In this document: in pieces, positions 45,593 to 56,848 of the stretch
How the letters are laid out: the number at the start of each line of letters is the position of its first letter
Position numbering within the stretch: position 1 is the stretch's first letter
Assembly (NCBI RefSeq): GCF_000964465.1
Contig: NZ_BANH01000003.1
Location: 1 to 64,000 of the forward strand
Reading direction: 5' to 3'
DNA length: 64,000 bases
Source of the DNA: Gluconobacter thailandicus F149-1 = NBRC 100600
GTDB lineage: Bacteria; Pseudomonadota; Alphaproteobacteria; Acetobacterales; Acetobacteraceae
Notes under the pieces: generated by a model
Told to the model about the DNA's origin: nothing
The model's input: only the letters and a program-made list of their open reading frames with translations
The model's database searches: none
Made by a program: the position numbers and the translations under genes

Positions 45593-47541
45593 GTCAGACC
45601 TGCGAGCGCAAGGGAGGCACAGAGGCCTCCGGCAATCCAGGCCGCGTACCAGCGGACGCGTCCATTCTGAGTATAGGCCATAAGCAGGTTGCCTTGACGA
45701 AGCGTCATGAGTGTTTGGTGGGATACATTCATGAAAATGCAGGCTCTGAACTGCAGTGCGAACGTATTCATACCGTTGATGAGGATGGATACGCCTTTGC
45801 TTAGACGAGCGGGAAAATCGTACCTGCCCAGCCAGCTTGGAATACGGAAAAGGGGTAGGAGGCAGGCTGCCAAAATCGGAACAGGTTGAGACGTCTGAGG
45901 AGGAGCCGGCTCGTCTGAGGTCTCATGAAGGACAGGATTGCGCTGGCCCCAGAAAATCCATGCGAGCAAAGCGCCCAGAACGGGTATTCCACCTCCGACC
46001 AGAAGAAGCCAGAGCGGTTCGTCGGCAGACGGAAGAGCATGAGCGGGATCAACCATTTCGGTAAAGAGATGCACATGCGCAAGAGCATCAGGCATTTCCA
46101 TCATGCCTCCGAACAGGGCGAGAAAAGAAAGGCAGCCCAGGGGAATGGCCATCAAGAGGGGGGTCTGACCGGATTCATGGGTTTTCGCTTTACCCATAAA
46201 GACGAGCAGAAAGCAGCGGGAGATATAAAGAGATGTGAGAAAAGCGCCTGCCAGCGCCACGACCCAGAAGACGTGCCCTGACAGTATAAGGTCGGGCGCC
46301 AGAAAGAAGCTGGCGTTCCAGACACTCGAGAGGATGAGTTCCTTACTGTAGAAACCGGCTGTCAGAAGCGGAAACCCCGCAAGGGATGTCGCTCCGGCCA
46401 GAAAGGCCAGGGCGATGCCAGGCATGGTGCGGAATAATCCTCCCATCCTGAAAATATCCTGTTCGTGATGGACGCGTGTGATGATAGCGCCCGCGCAGAG
46501 AAACAGAAGCGCCTTGAAAAAGGCGTGTGTCATTAAATGGAAGAGGGCGACCTGCCATAAGCCCGTTCCAAGCGCGAGAAACATGTAGCCAAGTTGACTG
46601 ACAGTGGACCAGGCAAGAATACGTTTCAGATCACTCTGAACCAGTGCATTGCAGGCTGCCAGAAACAGGGTCAGCGTACCGACGACCGCCATGATGGTCA
46701 GGACGAGTGGGGTTGCTGTGAACAGGACATGCAGCCGGGCAATGAGATAGATGCCGGCCGTGACCATTGTAGCAGCATGAATCAGCGCGGAGGTTGGCGT
46801 CGGGCCTGCCATGGCGTCAGGCAGCCAGGACTGGAATGGAAGCTGCGCCGATTTGGCAAGTGTACCGACGAGGATCAGCAGGGTCGAAAAAGTGAGGGCA
46901 CTTTGTGAAATTTTTGCCGCGGTGACGGTTTGCAGAAGGGTATCGACCTGTAGAGAAGACGCTTCTGTCGCAAGGAGAAGAAGGCCGCAAAGCATGGCAG
47001 CGTCTCCGACCCTTGTAATGATAAAGGCTTTGCGGGCGGCAGCCAGGTTTGCGGGCTCTGTGTACCAGAACCCTATGAGCAGATAAGAGCATAGTCCGAC
47101 CCCCTCCCAGCCGATAAACATGCACAGAAGATCGGATGACAGCACCAGTAGCAGCATGGAGGCGACAAAAAGGGTCATGCATCCAAAGAAGCGCGCAAGG
47201 CCTGGATCTCCCGCCATATAGCGTGTGGCATAGAGATGGATGAGCAGCCCGACCCAGGTGACAATCAGGATCATCACCAGAGAAAGCGGATCAAGCGTGA
47301 AGCCGATCCCGGTTGAGAAGTCTGCAGTCCGCATCCACTCCCAGAAGAAAACGTGAAGCGATGGAGAAAGCTGGGAATGAAGCAGACCGGCCAGAATGGC
47401 ACTGAAGATTGCGGACAGGCTGATCGCGCCACATGCAATCGCACCGATCAGAAAACCGGAAAGCCGCCCCGCAGACAGGAACAGGATCACTGAAGCTGCG
47501 AGTGGAATGACAACTACCAGGGAAAGGAGGATCTCGGCCAT
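45589..47541 (-). CDS. nuoL: NADH-quinone oxidoreductase subunit L
   Basis: A 650-residue subunit of the distal membrane arm with the characteristic long C-terminal lateral helix. Family segments are FIGWEGVGLCSYLLIGFWY, SWLPDAMAGPTPTSALIHAA and KRILAWSTVSQLGYM. It is slightly longer than E. coli NuoL (613). It begins four bases after the nuoK stop and its stop overlaps nuoM. Confidence 0.95.
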   Translation of the reverse strand: MAEILLSLVVVIPLAASVILFLSAGRLSGFLIGAIACGAISLSAIFSAILAGLLHSQLSPSLHVFFWEWMRTADFSTGIGFTLDPLSLVMILIVTWVGLLIHLYATRYMAGDPGLARFFGCMTLFVASMLLLVLSSDLLCMFIGWEGVGLCSYLLIGFWYTEPANLAAARKAFIITRVGDAAMLCGLLLLATEASSLQVDTLLQTVTAAKISQSALTFSTLLILVGTLAKSAQLPFQSWLPDAMAGPTPTSALIHAATMVTAGIYLIARLHVLFTATPLVLTIMAVVGTLTLFLAACNALVQSDLKRILAWSTVSQLGYMFLALGTGLWQVALFHLMTHAFFKALLFLCAGAIITRVHHEQDIFRMGGLFRTMPGIALAFLAGATSLAGFPLLTAGFYSKELILSSVWNASFFLAPDLILSGHVFWVVALAGAFLTSLYISRCFLLVFMGKAKTHESGQTPLLMAIPLGCLSFLALFGGMMEMPDALAHVHLFTEMVDPAHALPSADEPLWLLLVGGGIPVLGALLAWIFWGQRNPVLHETSDEPAPPQTSQPVPILAACLLPLFRIPSWLGRYDFPARLSKGVSILINGMNTFALQFRACIFMNVSHQTLMTLRQGNLLMAYTQNGRVRWYAAWIAGGLCASLALAGLT

Positions 47542-47545
47542 GACC

Positions 47546-47857
47546 TCATCCTCTCAGGAGATTGCCGCTATCGGCATCAAGGGTGGGACGTCCGCTGGCG
47601 TGCAGACGGAGAATGACAGCGAGCCCTACTGCTGTTTCTACAGCAGCAAGTGCAAGGATCATCAGGAACATGACCTGTCCGGACGCATCGTGCCATTTTG
47701 CCCCGGCGGCGACGAAAACCAGCGCCGCAGCATTCAGCATGATGTCGAGTGACATCAGCATGAACAGTAGATTTCGGCGGACGAGTATGCCAGCCAGGCC
47801 CACTACGAAAAGTAGCACGGCCAGCAGGAGCGTTTCGTTCAGTGAAAACACTGTCAT
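47546..47857 (-). CDS. nuoK: NADH-quinone oxidoreductase subunit K
   Basis: A 103-residue three-helix subunit, matching E. coli NuoK (100). The conserved glutamate helices are visible in MLMSLDIMLNAAALVF and LALAAVETAVGLAVIL. ATG at 47857 lies just past the nuoJ stop at 47860; the long upstream open frame is unrelated coding-shadow. Confidence 0.93.
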   Translation of the reverse strand: MTVFSLNETLLLAVLLFVVGLAGILVRRNLLFMLMSLDIMLNAAALVFVAAGAKWHDASGQVMFLMILALAAVETAVGLAVILRLHASGRPTLDADSGNLLRG

Positions 47858-47859
47858 GA

Positions 47860-48357
47860 TCAATGTTCCCCGGGCCAATGGCGTCCGATATGGAAGGCTG
47901 TAACAAGCCCGGTGAGGAGCAGGAATGAGGCCAGTTCGACCATGAGAACGTATGGACCGAACAGGCTCAACCCGACCTCCCTCGGGGTGATCTGAAATGT
48001 GATGCCCGTGCCGGAGAGCGTACGAAGACCGAATAGGAGTTCCATACCCAGAATGCTTGCCAGAGCGGCAGGTCCCACCCAGGCCCTGGGCCGGAGCCAT
48101 TCCGTTTCACGGTCTCGATCCGGCTTTCCAAGATTGAGCATCATGATCACGAAAACAAACAAGACCATAATGGCGCCCGCATAGATGATGACCTCCAGCG
48201 CTGCCGCGAACGGAGCACCGAGAAGGGCGAGAACGCATGCAAGGGCAAGCAGGGTCACTACGAGATAAAGCACAGCATGGACAGCGACCCGGCGCGTGAT
48301 AACCATGAAGGCACCGAGAATGCTGATACAGGCAGAGGTGAGGGCCAGGATGTGCAT
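47860..48357 (-). CDS. nuoJ: NADH-quinone oxidoreductase subunit J
   Basis: A 165-residue membrane subunit. It has the family core AALEVIIYAGAIMVLFVFVI then MMLNLG, and LFGPYVLMVELASFLLLTGL near the end, closely following E. coli NuoJ. ATG at 48357 is four bases after the nuoI stop and gives the expected N-terminus; ATG at 48402 would overlap nuoI. Confidence 0.93.
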   Translation of the reverse strand: MHILALTSACISILGAFMVITRRVAVHAVLYLVVTLLALACVLALLGAPFAAALEVIIYAGAIMVLFVFVIMMLNLGKPDRDRETEWLRPRAWVGPAALASILGMELLFGLRTLSGTGITFQITPREVGLSLFGPYVLMVELASFLLLTGLVTAFHIGRHWPGEH

Positions 48358-48361
48358 GGCG

Positions 48362-48874
48362 TCACGGCAGCAGCGTATGAAGATCAACGGGAGGGCGCTC
48401 ATGTTCGGATGTACCGCGTTCCTTGCCAGGGATGCCCACACCTGCAACGTGGTAAAAACTGTAATCAGGATATTTCCCGGTCCCGCTGATCAGTAGATCC
48501 TCTTTTTCATAAACGAGGTTCTGGCGGTTATATTCACTCATCTCGAAATCAGGTGTGAGCTGGATGGCATAGGTTGGACATGCTTCCTCACAGAACCCGC
48601 AGAAAATGCAGCGCGAGAAATTGATCCGGAAATATTCCGGATACCATCGCCCTTGCTCTTCTGTTTTCTGGAGACTGATACAGTCAACGGGGCAGGCGAC
48701 TGCACATAAATTGCATGCGACGCAGCGCTCTTCTCCATCCGGATCGCGGGACAGGATGATGCGCCCGCGGTAACGCGGCGGCAGATAAGGGCGCTCTTCC
48801 GGATATTGCACCGTTACGCGCGATTGAAAGGCATGAAGGAAAGTCAGGATCAGGGTACGGACGTTACCTAACAT
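48362..48874 (-). CDS. nuoI: NADH-quinone oxidoreductase subunit I
   Basis: A 170-residue peripheral subunit carrying clusters N6a and N6b. Two ferredoxin motifs are intact: [15 protein letters not shown] and [12 protein letters not shown]. It relays electrons from NuoG toward NuoB. It lies 26 bases after nuoH. Confidence 0.95.
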   Translation of the reverse strand: MLGNVRTLILTFLHAFQSRVTVQYPEERPYLPPRYRGRIILSRDPDGEERCVACNLCAVACPVDCISLQKTEEQGRWYPEYFRINFSRCIFCGFCEEACPTYAIQLTPDFEMSEYNRQNLVYEKEDLLISGTGKYPDYSFYHVAGVGIPGKERGTSEHERPPVDLHTLLP

Positions 48875-48900
48875 GACATGTGCCTTTTCGTTTTTTGGCG

Positions 48901-49857
48901 CTATCCAGCCGTGTGAAGCAACAGGACGGCCCCAGTCACAACGATATTGAGAAGTGAAAGCGGCAGAAGTATTTTCCAGCCAAGGGCCATGAGCTGGTCG
49001 TAACGGGGTCTTGGCAGAGCGGCCCGGAGCAGGATGAAAAATCCGATCAGGACCGTGGTCTTAAGGGTAAACCATATCGGTGCCGGAAGAATTGGTCCTT
49101 GCCATCCTCCCAGATAAAGCGTGGTTATAAGAGCGGATACGAGAACGATGCCCGCATATTCCGCGATAAAAAACATGCCGAATTTCATGCCCGAATATTC
49201 GGTATGAAAGCCCGCTCCAAGTTCATTTTCCCCTTCTGGAAGATCGAAAGGGAGCCGATGCGTTTCGGCAATTCCGGCCAGAAGAAACACTACAAATCCG
49301 ACGCACTGGGGAAGAACGAACCAGAGGCCAGACTGTGCCATCACAATGTCTCGCAGGCTGAACGAGCCGGTCATCATGACCACACCCATAAGCGCAAGGC
49401 CCATGAAAACTTCGTAGCTGATCATCTGGGCCGCGGCCCTCATGCCGCCAAGCAGCGCAAATTTGCTATTTGAGGCCCATCCGGCAAGCACAACGGCGTA
49501 AACGCCCAGCCCCATCATGGCGAGAACAAACAGAAGACCGACGTTCAGTCCAGCCGCTATGCTGGAACTGAAGGTGAGGGGAATGACCGCGAAGGACAGG
49601 AGAACCGTCATCATGCCGATTGCAGGTGCAAGAACGAATACGCCCTTGTCTGCAAAGGGTGGGGTCCAGTCTTCCTTGAACAGGATCTTGATGCCGTCAG
49701 CCGCAGCCTGCAATACGCCTCCCGGCCCGACACGGTTTGGACCACATCGGTTCTGCCACACCCCAAGGAGCCGCCGCTCGACCCATGTCAGAAGCGTGGC
49801 AAGACCGAGGATCACCAGCGGCGTAATGACGATGCCCACGAGGGCCAGAAGCGTCAT
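48901..49857 (-). CDS. nuoH: NADH-quinone oxidoreductase subunit H
   Basis: A 318-residue membrane subunit forming the quinone chamber with NuoB and NuoD. The N-terminal [20 protein letters not shown] and the acidic loop [20 protein letters not shown] with the following [14 protein letters not shown] are diagnostic. Its ATG overlaps the nuoG stop (ATGA). Confidence 0.96.
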   Translation of the reverse strand: MTLLALVGIVITPLVILGLATLLTWVERRLLGVWQNRCGPNRVGPGGVLQAAADGIKILFKEDWTPPFADKGVFVLAPAIGMMTVLLSFAVIPLTFSSSIAAGLNVGLLFVLAMMGLGVYAVVLAGWASNSKFALLGGMRAAAQMISYEVFMGLALMGVVMMTGSFSLRDIVMAQSGLWFVLPQCVGFVVFLLAGIAETHRLPFDLPEGENELGAGFHTEYSGMKFGMFFIAEYAGIVLVSALITTLYLGGWQGPILPAPIWFTLKTTVLIGFFILLRAALPRPRYDQLMALGWKILLPLSLLNIVVTGAVLLLHTAG

Positions 49858-52610
49858 GATGCGCCTCCATCGGTGTGGTCCGGCTTGATGGCGTTCAATG
49901 GTACGAGCCTTGGGAACGCGAAGGCTGGTATCGTCATATGCGCCGGATACACAGCGACCCCATGGGCAAGCCCTGGCATGGACTGAACGGGCAGGAGATA
50001 AGAAACGTCCTGTATGCGAAGCTCTATCCGGTCAGGTCTGACATCTGTCTCGGGCAGGCGCAGCACAGCGGGAGAGGATCGCGCGACCACCGGAGGAGAG
50101 TGCATACTGAGTTCTTCGCTTCCAAACAGTCGGGTTTCCGGAAGTAGAAGAATTTCACCGTTTCTTGGCAGGAAAGGGGGAGGAATGTCTGCACCGTAAT
50201 GATAGACTGTGGTGACGTCTTCCGTGATCCCGGGCTGACTGGGCGAATGATCGCGAAGGAGACGCACACCGCCGTCACCGCCACGCAGAGGGCCGGCAAT
50301 TTCCTGCTGAAAACGCGTCAGGGACTGCACGGAATTCCAGGCTGGGGCACGGAAATAGGGGATCAGGGCACCAGGCAAATCCGGTCCGTAGGTACCCTCC
50401 ATCGAATTGCGGAATGGGGTTTCCGGGCTAGGGGGAGGGGGCTGATCCCGAACGCTGACATGGGAGCGTATGACCGTGCGTCCGCTCATTCGGGACGTTT
50501 CGTTGCGGATCTTCCCGGAGTGGAAACGGTAGGACGACCCTGGTGCTGCATTTACAGCGCCCGCAAGGGCAGGAATGCCTCTCCCCATTGCGGCCATGAT
50601 ATCATCCTCATGCTCCCAGTTTACAAGGTCCTGGCGGGGCTTCTGCTCTGCGCAATGAGGTGCAATGGCGGTCATCCACCGCCAGGCAGGACGTACCGGG
50701 GGAGTTGCAACAACGGCAGGAAAGAAACGCTGCGCTCTACCCTCCTGATTCACCAGCGTGCCCACACATTCCGTAAAGGCGGCGGCCGGCAAAACGAGAT
50801 CGGCTCTTTCGGAACAGGAAGAAGCCGTATGATCAATGACGACGACATTCGGCACTGCGTTCATCAGTTCTGAGAGGGATACCGGGTCAAGATGGCGGGC
50901 GAGGTCATTCTCCATAATGACAAGAGTTGAAATCTCGCCTGCCACAGCTTTGTCTATTACAGCTTCAAGGGGCACTCCTCCGATCATCGCCAGCCCCATG
51001 CTGTTACAGTCAGGCAGACTCAGGGACAGGCCAGCCTGGGGTTTTGTTCTGGCAAGTGCTGCGGCAATGTTGGCAGCGGCCTGCATTAGTGCAGGTGAGC
51101 CGTATTGCATTCCCGATATGACAAGAGGACGTTCAGCGGTACCCAGCAGGGTAGCGATCCGCTGCGCCAGGCCTGTATCTGATGTGGAAAGATCAGGAAC
51201 GGCTGGCGCTGTTGGATCAATCAGGTGAGCGACGGCAAATCCGATACGGGCGATAGTGTCGGGTGCAGCTCGAGAGCTTTCCAGTGCAATTTCATCCAGA
51301 TCGGTAGGTGCGGGTGTAAGAATATACAGGGCGGAGGGACAGTCAGTTCCCAGCGTACGAACGGCCTCATCAAGCCAGCGAGGTACGTTTGCTTCGTCGG
51401 CAGCATGGAAGGAGGCCTGTCTGACGGACTGCCGTAACGCCAGCCCCAGGCGGGGCGCTGTGGCGCAGACATCTTCGCCCAGAACGAGGACTGCGTCCGC
51501 ACTTTCCATATTGTGAAGAGTGGGAATATGACCCGGATGGCTCTGCAAAAGAGTCCGGGCCAGATCCATACAGTTCTGTGCCTGTTGAGTTTCCCCCGTT
51601 GAAAACTGCTCTTCCCCTACCAGTTCACGCAGGCTGAAACTGCTTTCCAGAGATGCACGGGAAGAGGCAATTCCAAAAATTTTCCCGTCACCGACAAACC
51701 GGGCGAATGCAGCCATGGCATCCTGTTCTGAAACGGACACGTGTTGCCCGTCCACGCGGAGCAAAGGGGTTCGGATACGGGACGGGGCATTGACGAACCC
51801 ATATCCAAACCGGCCCCGGTCACACAGCATGTATCGATTGACTTCACCATTATACCGGTTGAGCACGCGGCGAACCGTTTCCTGGCGTGAATTGACAATG
51901 ATGTTGCACCCTACAGCGCAATGGACGCACACAGAGGGTGCGCCTCGCATATCCCATTTGCGGGTATAGACTTCCGAAAAAGGTTTATCGGTAAAGACTC
52001 CTGTCGGGCAGATTTCCACCAGATTGCCGCTAAACGCATTCTCCAGGGTTCCATCTTCGGCACGCCCAAAATAGACACTGTCATGTGAGCCAAAGGCAGC
52101 AAGGTCCTTTCCCCCTGCATAGTCACGGTAAAATCTTACGCAGCGATAACAGGCGATACACCGGTTCATTTCATGTTTTACGAATGGACCCAGATCCTGA
52201 TTGCGGTGAGTGCGCTTCGTAAACCTATAACGACGGGTGTGATGGCCGGTCATGACCGTCATGTCCTGAAGATGGCATTCCCCACCTTCTTCACAGACCG
52301 GGCAATCATGGGGATGATTGATCATCATCCATTCAACCACGCTTTCACGAAGCTCTGCCGCTTCGGGATCACTGATCGATATGCGCGTCCCTTCCGTTAC
52401 GGGCATCATGCATGCCATGACGACGCGTCCCGTTTGGTCCTCAGGGCTGCTAAATTGCCTGACTGCGCATTGCCGACAGGCTCCCACCGATCCGAGTTCA
52501 GGATGCCAGCAGAAATAGGGAAGGTTAGCCCCGGCTTCGAGGCACGCCTGTAGCAGATTGAGGCCGGGTCGACTCTCACAGGCTTTTCCGTCGAGATGGA
52601 AAGTCACCAT
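49854..52610 (-). CDS. nuoG: NADH-quinone oxidoreductase subunit G
   Basis: A 918-residue iron-sulfur subunit. N-terminal [2Fe-2S] cysteines lie in CWHPELGSVGACRQCAV, the His-Cys3 cluster in HDCPVCEEGGECHLQDM, a 4Fe-4S cluster in CIACYRCVRFYRDYAG, and the extra N7 cluster cysteines in CVHCAVGC with a distant MLCDRG. The rest is the catalytically silent molybdopterin-oxidoreductase domain. Presence of the N7 motif and overall length match the E. coli type (about 910). Confidence 0.95.
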   Translation of the reverse strand: MVTFHLDGKACESRPGLNLLQACLEAGANLPYFCWHPELGSVGACRQCAVRQFSSPEDQTGRVVMACMMPVTEGTRISISDPEAAELRESVVEWMMINHPHDCPVCEEGGECHLQDMTVMTGHHTRRYRFTKRTHRNQDLGPFVKHEMNRCIACYRCVRFYRDYAGGKDLAAFGSHDSVYFGRAEDGTLENAFSGNLVEICPTGVFTDKPFSEVYTRKWDMRGAPSVCVHCAVGCNIIVNSRQETVRRVLNRYNGEVNRYMLCDRGRFGYGFVNAPSRIRTPLLRVDGQHVSVSEQDAMAAFARFVGDGKIFGIASSRASLESSFSLRELVGEEQFSTGETQQAQNCMDLARTLLQSHPGHIPTLHNMESADAVLVLGEDVCATAPRLGLALRQSVRQASFHAADEANVPRWLDEAVRTLGTDCPSALYILTPAPTDLDEIALESSRAAPDTIARIGFAVAHLIDPTAPAVPDLSTSDTGLAQRIATLLGTAERPLVISGMQYGSPALMQAAANIAAALARTKPQAGLSLSLPDCNSMGLAMIGGVPLEAVIDKAVAGEISTLVIMENDLARHLDPVSLSELMNAVPNVVVIDHTASSCSERADLVLPAAAFTECVGTLVNQEGRAQRFFPAVVATPPVRPAWRWMTAIAPHCAEQKPRQDLVNWEHEDDIMAAMGRGIPALAGAVNAAPGSSYRFHSGKIRNETSRMSGRTVIRSHVSVRDQPPPPSPETPFRNSMEGTYGPDLPGALIPYFRAPAWNSVQSLTRFQQEIAGPLRGGDGGVRLLRDHSPSQPGITEDVTTVYHYGADIPPPFLPRNGEILLLPETRLFGSEELSMHSPPVVARSSPAVLRLPETDVRPDRIELRIQDVSYLLPVQSMPGLAHGVAVYPAHMTIPAFAFPRLVPLNAIKPDHTDGGAS

Positions 52611-52626
52611 TTCCTGTTCCTTCTCT

Positions 52627-53925
52627 CTAGGCCGCGTGGTGTAAAGGGCAACCGTGCCCGGTCAGATGCGCAGTGAAATCATCCCGGAAAAGTGCAAGGC
52701 CACTGGCGAGAGGAGCCATTGCTCCAGGGGCATGGGCGCAGAAGGTCCGCCCTGGCGAACCGAGGATCCGGGCATGGCGCATGAGCTGCTCAATATCGTC
52801 CTCCGTGCCCGTACCGTCCTCCAGAGCATCCAGAAGACGTTCCACCCATGGCAGCCCGTCCCGACAGGGGGTGCACCATCCACACGATTCCTGAGCAAAG
52901 AAGTGCTCCAGATTGCGGAGCATTCCCACAGGGCAGGTTCGATCATCGAGAAGGATGGCCATACCGGTGCCCAGCCGGCCGCCAACTTTCTTGATGGAAT
53001 CATAATCCATCGGAATATCGATATCTGCGGCATCCACGAACGGGGTGGAGGCCCCTCCCGGGAGCAGTGCGCGTAATGCGTAACCGGATTTCATGCCGCC
53101 TGCATGGACCTCAATGAGGTCACGCAGCGGGGTGCCCATTGGCAGTTCCCAAAATCCGGGACGGCAGACACGGCCGCTGACCCCATACAGCTTCGTTCCG
53201 CTATCGGCTCCAGTTCCCAGTCCGTCAAACCATTCCGGGCCATGGGTGACGATGTGGGAAATATTGCAGAGCGTCTCGACATTGTTCACTACGCTGGGTG
53301 CTCCCCACAGGCCGCTGATCTGGGACGGGGGGAGTTTGCCGCGGGGGACGGCCCTGCTGCCTTCCAGTGCGGTCAGCAGTGCTGTTGCTTCCCCGCAGAT
53401 ATAGCGACCACCACTGGAATGCAGATCGATATCAAAACTGAAACCGGTGCCGAGGATGTTTTCTCCCAGCCAGCCGAGATGCCGCGCTTCGTCAATGGCG
53501 TGTTGCAGTCTCTGGTGGGCAAGAAAATATTCTCCCCGCAGGAAAATAATTCCGTGTGAGGCCTGAATGGCGTAACCCGCCAGAAGCATCCCCTCGACAA
53601 GCTGAAGCGGATTTCCTTCCATGAGGATCCGGTCTTTGAATGTTCCCGGTTCCATTTCGTCGGCGTTCGCGACCAGATATTTCCGCCTTTTCGATGCAGG
53701 GTCTTTGGGAACGGTGCTCCATTTCAGCCCAGTTGGAAAACCGGCTCCTCCGCGACCGCGCAGACGGGACCGCGTCACCATGGAAATAACCTCATCCGGC
53801 GTAAGGGTTTTCAATGCCTTACGCGTGCCTTGCCATCCCCCGGCATTACCGTAAGCCGCGCAGTCTGGGGGCGGTCCCGCAAGGTCTATCATGGCGGTCA
53901 AGGGACGTTCGGAGAGGCTGTTCAT
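52627..53925 (-). CDS. nuoF: NADH-quinone oxidoreductase subunit F
   Basis: A 432-residue subunit that oxidises NADH at FMN and holds cluster N3. The NADH/FMN glycine-rich region is RLRGRGGAGFPTGLKW and NADEMEPGTFKDR, and the N3 cysteines are in ESCGWCTPCRDG plus RTFCAHAPGA. Start overlaps the nuoE stop (ATGA). Confidence 0.96.
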   Translation of the reverse strand: MNSLSERPLTAMIDLAGPPPDCAAYGNAGGWQGTRKALKTLTPDEVISMVTRSRLRGRGGAGFPTGLKWSTVPKDPASKRRKYLVANADEMEPGTFKDRILMEGNPLQLVEGMLLAGYAIQASHGIIFLRGEYFLAHQRLQHAIDEARHLGWLGENILGTGFSFDIDLHSSGGRYICGEATALLTALEGSRAVPRGKLPPSQISGLWGAPSVVNNVETLCNISHIVTHGPEWFDGLGTGADSGTKLYGVSGRVCRPGFWELPMGTPLRDLIEVHAGGMKSGYALRALLPGGASTPFVDAADIDIPMDYDSIKKVGGRLGTGMAILLDDRTCPVGMLRNLEHFFAQESCGWCTPCRDGLPWVERLLDALEDGTGTEDDIEQLMRHARILGSPGRTFCAHAPGAMAPLASGLALFRDDFTAHLTGHGCPLHHAA

Positions 53926-54416
53926 CGCGGTGTCTCCTGCGCTTCGGCGATCAGCCGGTCGAGGGCTGCCGTGTCGACATCTTCATGGACGGTTTCGTCA
54001 AACAGCATGACGGGCGCGCGGTCACAGTGACCAAGACAGACAATGGGCAGCAGTGTGATGGCGCCGTCAGGTGTGGTTTCTCCGGGGCGGATATTGAGTT
54101 TTTTGCAGAGATGGTCGGAGAGGTCTTTACACCCCATGATCCAGCAGCAGACACTGTCGCATATCATGAAAACATGCTGTCCAACCGGCTTGCGGAACAG
54201 CAGATTGAAGTATGTCGCGACACCATCCAGATCGGCAGTGGACATGTTGAGAAGCTGTGCCACTTCGGCCAGATGTCTGTCGCTGATCCAGCGGAACCGG
54301 GCCTGAACCAGTCGCAGTGCTGAAACGCTGGCAGCACGCGGACGATGCTCGCTACCAGCAAGAGTCAAAATCTCCTGCCGCAGATCATCCGGGAGGGGGA
54401 GGTCAGCGGTCGACAT
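53922..54416 (-). CDS. nuoE: NADH-quinone oxidoreductase subunit E
   Basis: A 164-residue thioredoxin-fold subunit with cluster N1a. Ligands are in [12 protein letters not shown] (first and last cysteines of CDSVCC) and CLGHCDRAP. It forms the NADH module with NuoF. It overlaps the nuoCD 3' end by 14 bases. Confidence 0.95.
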   Translation of the reverse strand: MSTADLPLPDDLRQEILTLAGSEHRPRAASVSALRLVQARFRWISDRHLAEVAQLLNMSTADLDGVATYFNLLFRKPVGQHVFMICDSVCCWIMGCKDLSDHLCKKLNIRPGETTPDGAITLLPIVCLGHCDRAPVMLFDETVHEDVDTAALDRLIAEAQETPR

Positions 54417-56199
54417 CAGCCATCACGAAGTCAATGCTGCCCAGGATGGCAATCAGATCGGCGATCATGATCCCGCGGCTGAGAAGTGGGATCATCTGGA
54501 GATGCGCGAACGAGGGTGTGCGGATGCGGGTACGGTAAGACATCGTCTCTCCATCACTGATCAGAAAATAGCTGTTCAGTCCTTTCGTCCCCTCGACGCA
54601 GGCGCGGGCTTCACCGGGCGGAAGAACCGGCCCCCAACTCACACTGAGGAAATGGTGGATCAGGGTTTCGATGTCCTGCATCGTCCGGGCCTTGGGCGGC
54701 GGTGTGGTGAGCGGATGGGCGGCTTTGATGGGGCCTTCCGGCATGTTGTCGACACACTGGCGGATGATGCGCAGGCTTTGACGGATCTCTTCGATATGGA
54801 CGGCAATCCGGTCGTAACAGTCACCGCGGTTTCCCGTTGGAATATCGAATTCAAGCTGATCGTAGCAGGCATATGGCGCCTGCCTGCGATAGTCCCATTC
54901 CAGCCCGGTGGCACGTAGCCCGGGACCTGTCACACCCCATTCCACGGCTTCGGCAGTCGTGTAGGCACCCACGCCTCTGGTTCGCGCCTGGAAAATCGGA
55001 TTGCGCATGACCATCGCGTCATACTCGTCCAGACGCTTGGGCAGGTCATCCAGAAAAGAGCGGATTAATCCTTCCCAGCCCTTTGGCAGATCCATGGCGA
55101 CACCTCCGATCCGGAACCAGGCAGGGTGCATGCGGAAACCGCAGATTGCCTCAATGATTCCGAAAACACGTTCACGGTCAGTGAACATGTAAAAGACCGG
55201 AGAAAGCTGGCCAACATCCTGAACCATCGTTCCGTAGAACACGAGGTGGCTGGCGATACGGAACAGTTCGGCCAGCATCACACGGATCATCTGTGCCCTT
55301 GGAGGTACGGTGATGCCGCCCAGGGTTTCGACCGCCATGACATAGGGGAAGTTGTTCATCACCCCGCCGAGGTAATCAACGCGATCAGTGTAAGGAATAT
55401 AAGTATGCCAGGACTGGCGTTCCCCCATTTTCTCGGCGCCTCGGTGATGGAAACCGATATCTGGCACCGCATCGACAATCAGTTCGCCTTCAAGCTGAAG
55501 AACGATGCGAAAAACGCCGTGAACGCTCGGATGATTGGGGCCAAGATTCAAAAACATGAAATCGCTATGATCGTTATGTCGTTTCATCCCCCAGACGGAC
55601 GGATCAAAGCGCATGGCAGCTTGCTCATGTTCTTCCTGATCTTCCGTCAGGCTGTATGGCGGCATTTCGGTAGCGCGCGCATGATGATCCTTGCGTAAGG
55701 GATGACCTGTCCAGGTCGGGGGGGTCAGAATACGCCGCAGAAAGGGATGACCCTCAAACCGGATGCCGAACAGATCCCAGACTTCGCGTTCGTACCAGTT
55801 GGCGTTGCACCATAGGTCGGTAATCGTCGGAAGGCTGAGGTCCTCGGCGGAAAGCGCAACCTTGACCCGTGCTTCCTCTGCATTCCGATCCAGCAGCATC
55901 AGATGATACAGAACCGTAAAAGGAGCATCGGGTTGGCCTTCGCGATAAGTCCGCTCCCGTTCGTCAATTGCTGTCAGATCGAAAAGCATGAGTGGCGCGG
56001 TTGCGGCGTTTTTAAGCGCTGCCAGAACGTGATGCAGTTCCGCACGCTTGAGCCAAACCGTCGGCACGTTATCACGCGTGATCTGGACCGACTGAATAAC
56101 GGCAGAAAACTCGTCGGAATGGCGCAGCAGCCCAAGAATTCTCCCCGGAAAATCCTCTGCCTTGGGGGATGTGGTTTCCACGGGGAGAGGGAATGTCAT
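54403..56199 (-). CDS. nuoC: NADH-quinone oxidoreductase fused subunit C/D
   Basis: A 598-residue fusion. The NuoC domain covers about residues 1-190 ([19 protein letters not shown]), and the NuoD domain follows ([37 protein letters not shown], and the quinone-site C-terminus). It links the Q module to the membrane arm. Fusion of C and D is an E. coli-type trait and differs from the separate genes of the common alphaproteobacterial complex I. It starts four bases after nuoB. Confidence 0.95.
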   Translation of the reverse strand: MTFPLPVETTSPKAEDFPGRILGLLRHSDEFSAVIQSVQITRDNVPTVWLKRAELHHVLAALKNAATAPLMLFDLTAIDERERTYREGQPDAPFTVLYHLMLLDRNAEEARVKVALSAEDLSLPTITDLWCNANWYEREVWDLFGIRFEGHPFLRRILTPPTWTGHPLRKDHHARATEMPPYSLTEDQEEHEQAAMRFDPSVWGMKRHNDHSDFMFLNLGPNHPSVHGVFRIVLQLEGELIVDAVPDIGFHHRGAEKMGERQSWHTYIPYTDRVDYLGGVMNNFPYVMAVETLGGITVPPRAQMIRVMLAELFRIASHLVFYGTMVQDVGQLSPVFYMFTDRERVFGIIEAICGFRMHPAWFRIGGVAMDLPKGWEGLIRSFLDDLPKRLDEYDAMVMRNPIFQARTRGVGAYTTAEAVEWGVTGPGLRATGLEWDYRRQAPYACYDQLEFDIPTGNRGDCYDRIAVHIEEIRQSLRIIRQCVDNMPEGPIKAAHPLTTPPPKARTMQDIETLIHHFLSVSWGPVLPPGEARACVEGTKGLNSYFLISDGETMSYRTRIRTPSFAHLQMIPLLSRGIMIADLIAILGSIDFVMADVDR

Positions 56200-56203
56200 G
56201 GGT

Positions 56204-56848
56204 TCAGATTCCGTCCGGAGAACGGAGAGTTTTCACGCCCTGACGCTCTTCCCGCTTCATATCCCGGAGACTTGGCGGCGTAACAGGCTCTGGGCCCTGA
56301 GGTCCCATCATCCAACTCAGTGGGCGTCGTGTGGTCCCGATGGACTGCTGCAAAAGCATCAACCCTTCGAGGAGAGCTTCGGGGCGGGGAGGGCAGCCGG
56401 GAACATAGACGTCTACCGGCAGAAAGCTGTCAACGCCCTGAACAACACTGTAAATATCGTACATTCCGCCAGAATTGGCACAGGAACCCATCGAAATGAC
56501 CCAACGCGGCTCCAGCATCTGATCGTACAGATGCTGAATGATTGGTGCCATTTTCACAAATACAGTTCCGGAAATAACAATAAGATCTGCTTCGCGCGGT
56601 GTGGCCCGTAAAACCTCGGATCCGAACCTGGCAATATCGAACTTGCTTGTGAAAGCCGTTGCCATTTCAACATAACAGCAGGACAAGCCGAAATTGAGCG
56701 GCCAGACAGAGTGTTTTTGCCCCCAGGATACAAAATCCTGAAGACGTCCCATCACGAGGTTACGCCGAACGGTCTCGGTAAATGACGGTGCGTTCAGAGA
56801 AGATTTGGATAGGGTTTTCCCGGAACTGGACGAAAGGGACCACGTCAT
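56204..56848 (-). CDS. nuoB: NADH-quinone oxidoreductase subunit B
   Basis: A 214-residue subunit carrying cluster N2, the last relay before quinone. Ligand cysteines are in [20 protein letters not shown] and [10 protein letters not shown]. The N-terminal extension is serine-rich. Start overlaps the nuoA stop (ATGA). Confidence 0.96.
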   Translation of the reverse strand: MTWSLSSSSGKTLSKSSLNAPSFTETVRRNLVMGRLQDFVSWGQKHSVWPLNFGLSCCYVEMATAFTSKFDIARFGSEVLRATPREADLIVISGTVFVKMAPIIQHLYDQMLEPRWVISMGSCANSGGMYDIYSVVQGVDSFLPVDVYVPGCPPRPEALLEGLMLLQQSIGTTRRPLSWMMGPQGPEPVTPPSLRDMKREERQGVKTLRSPDGI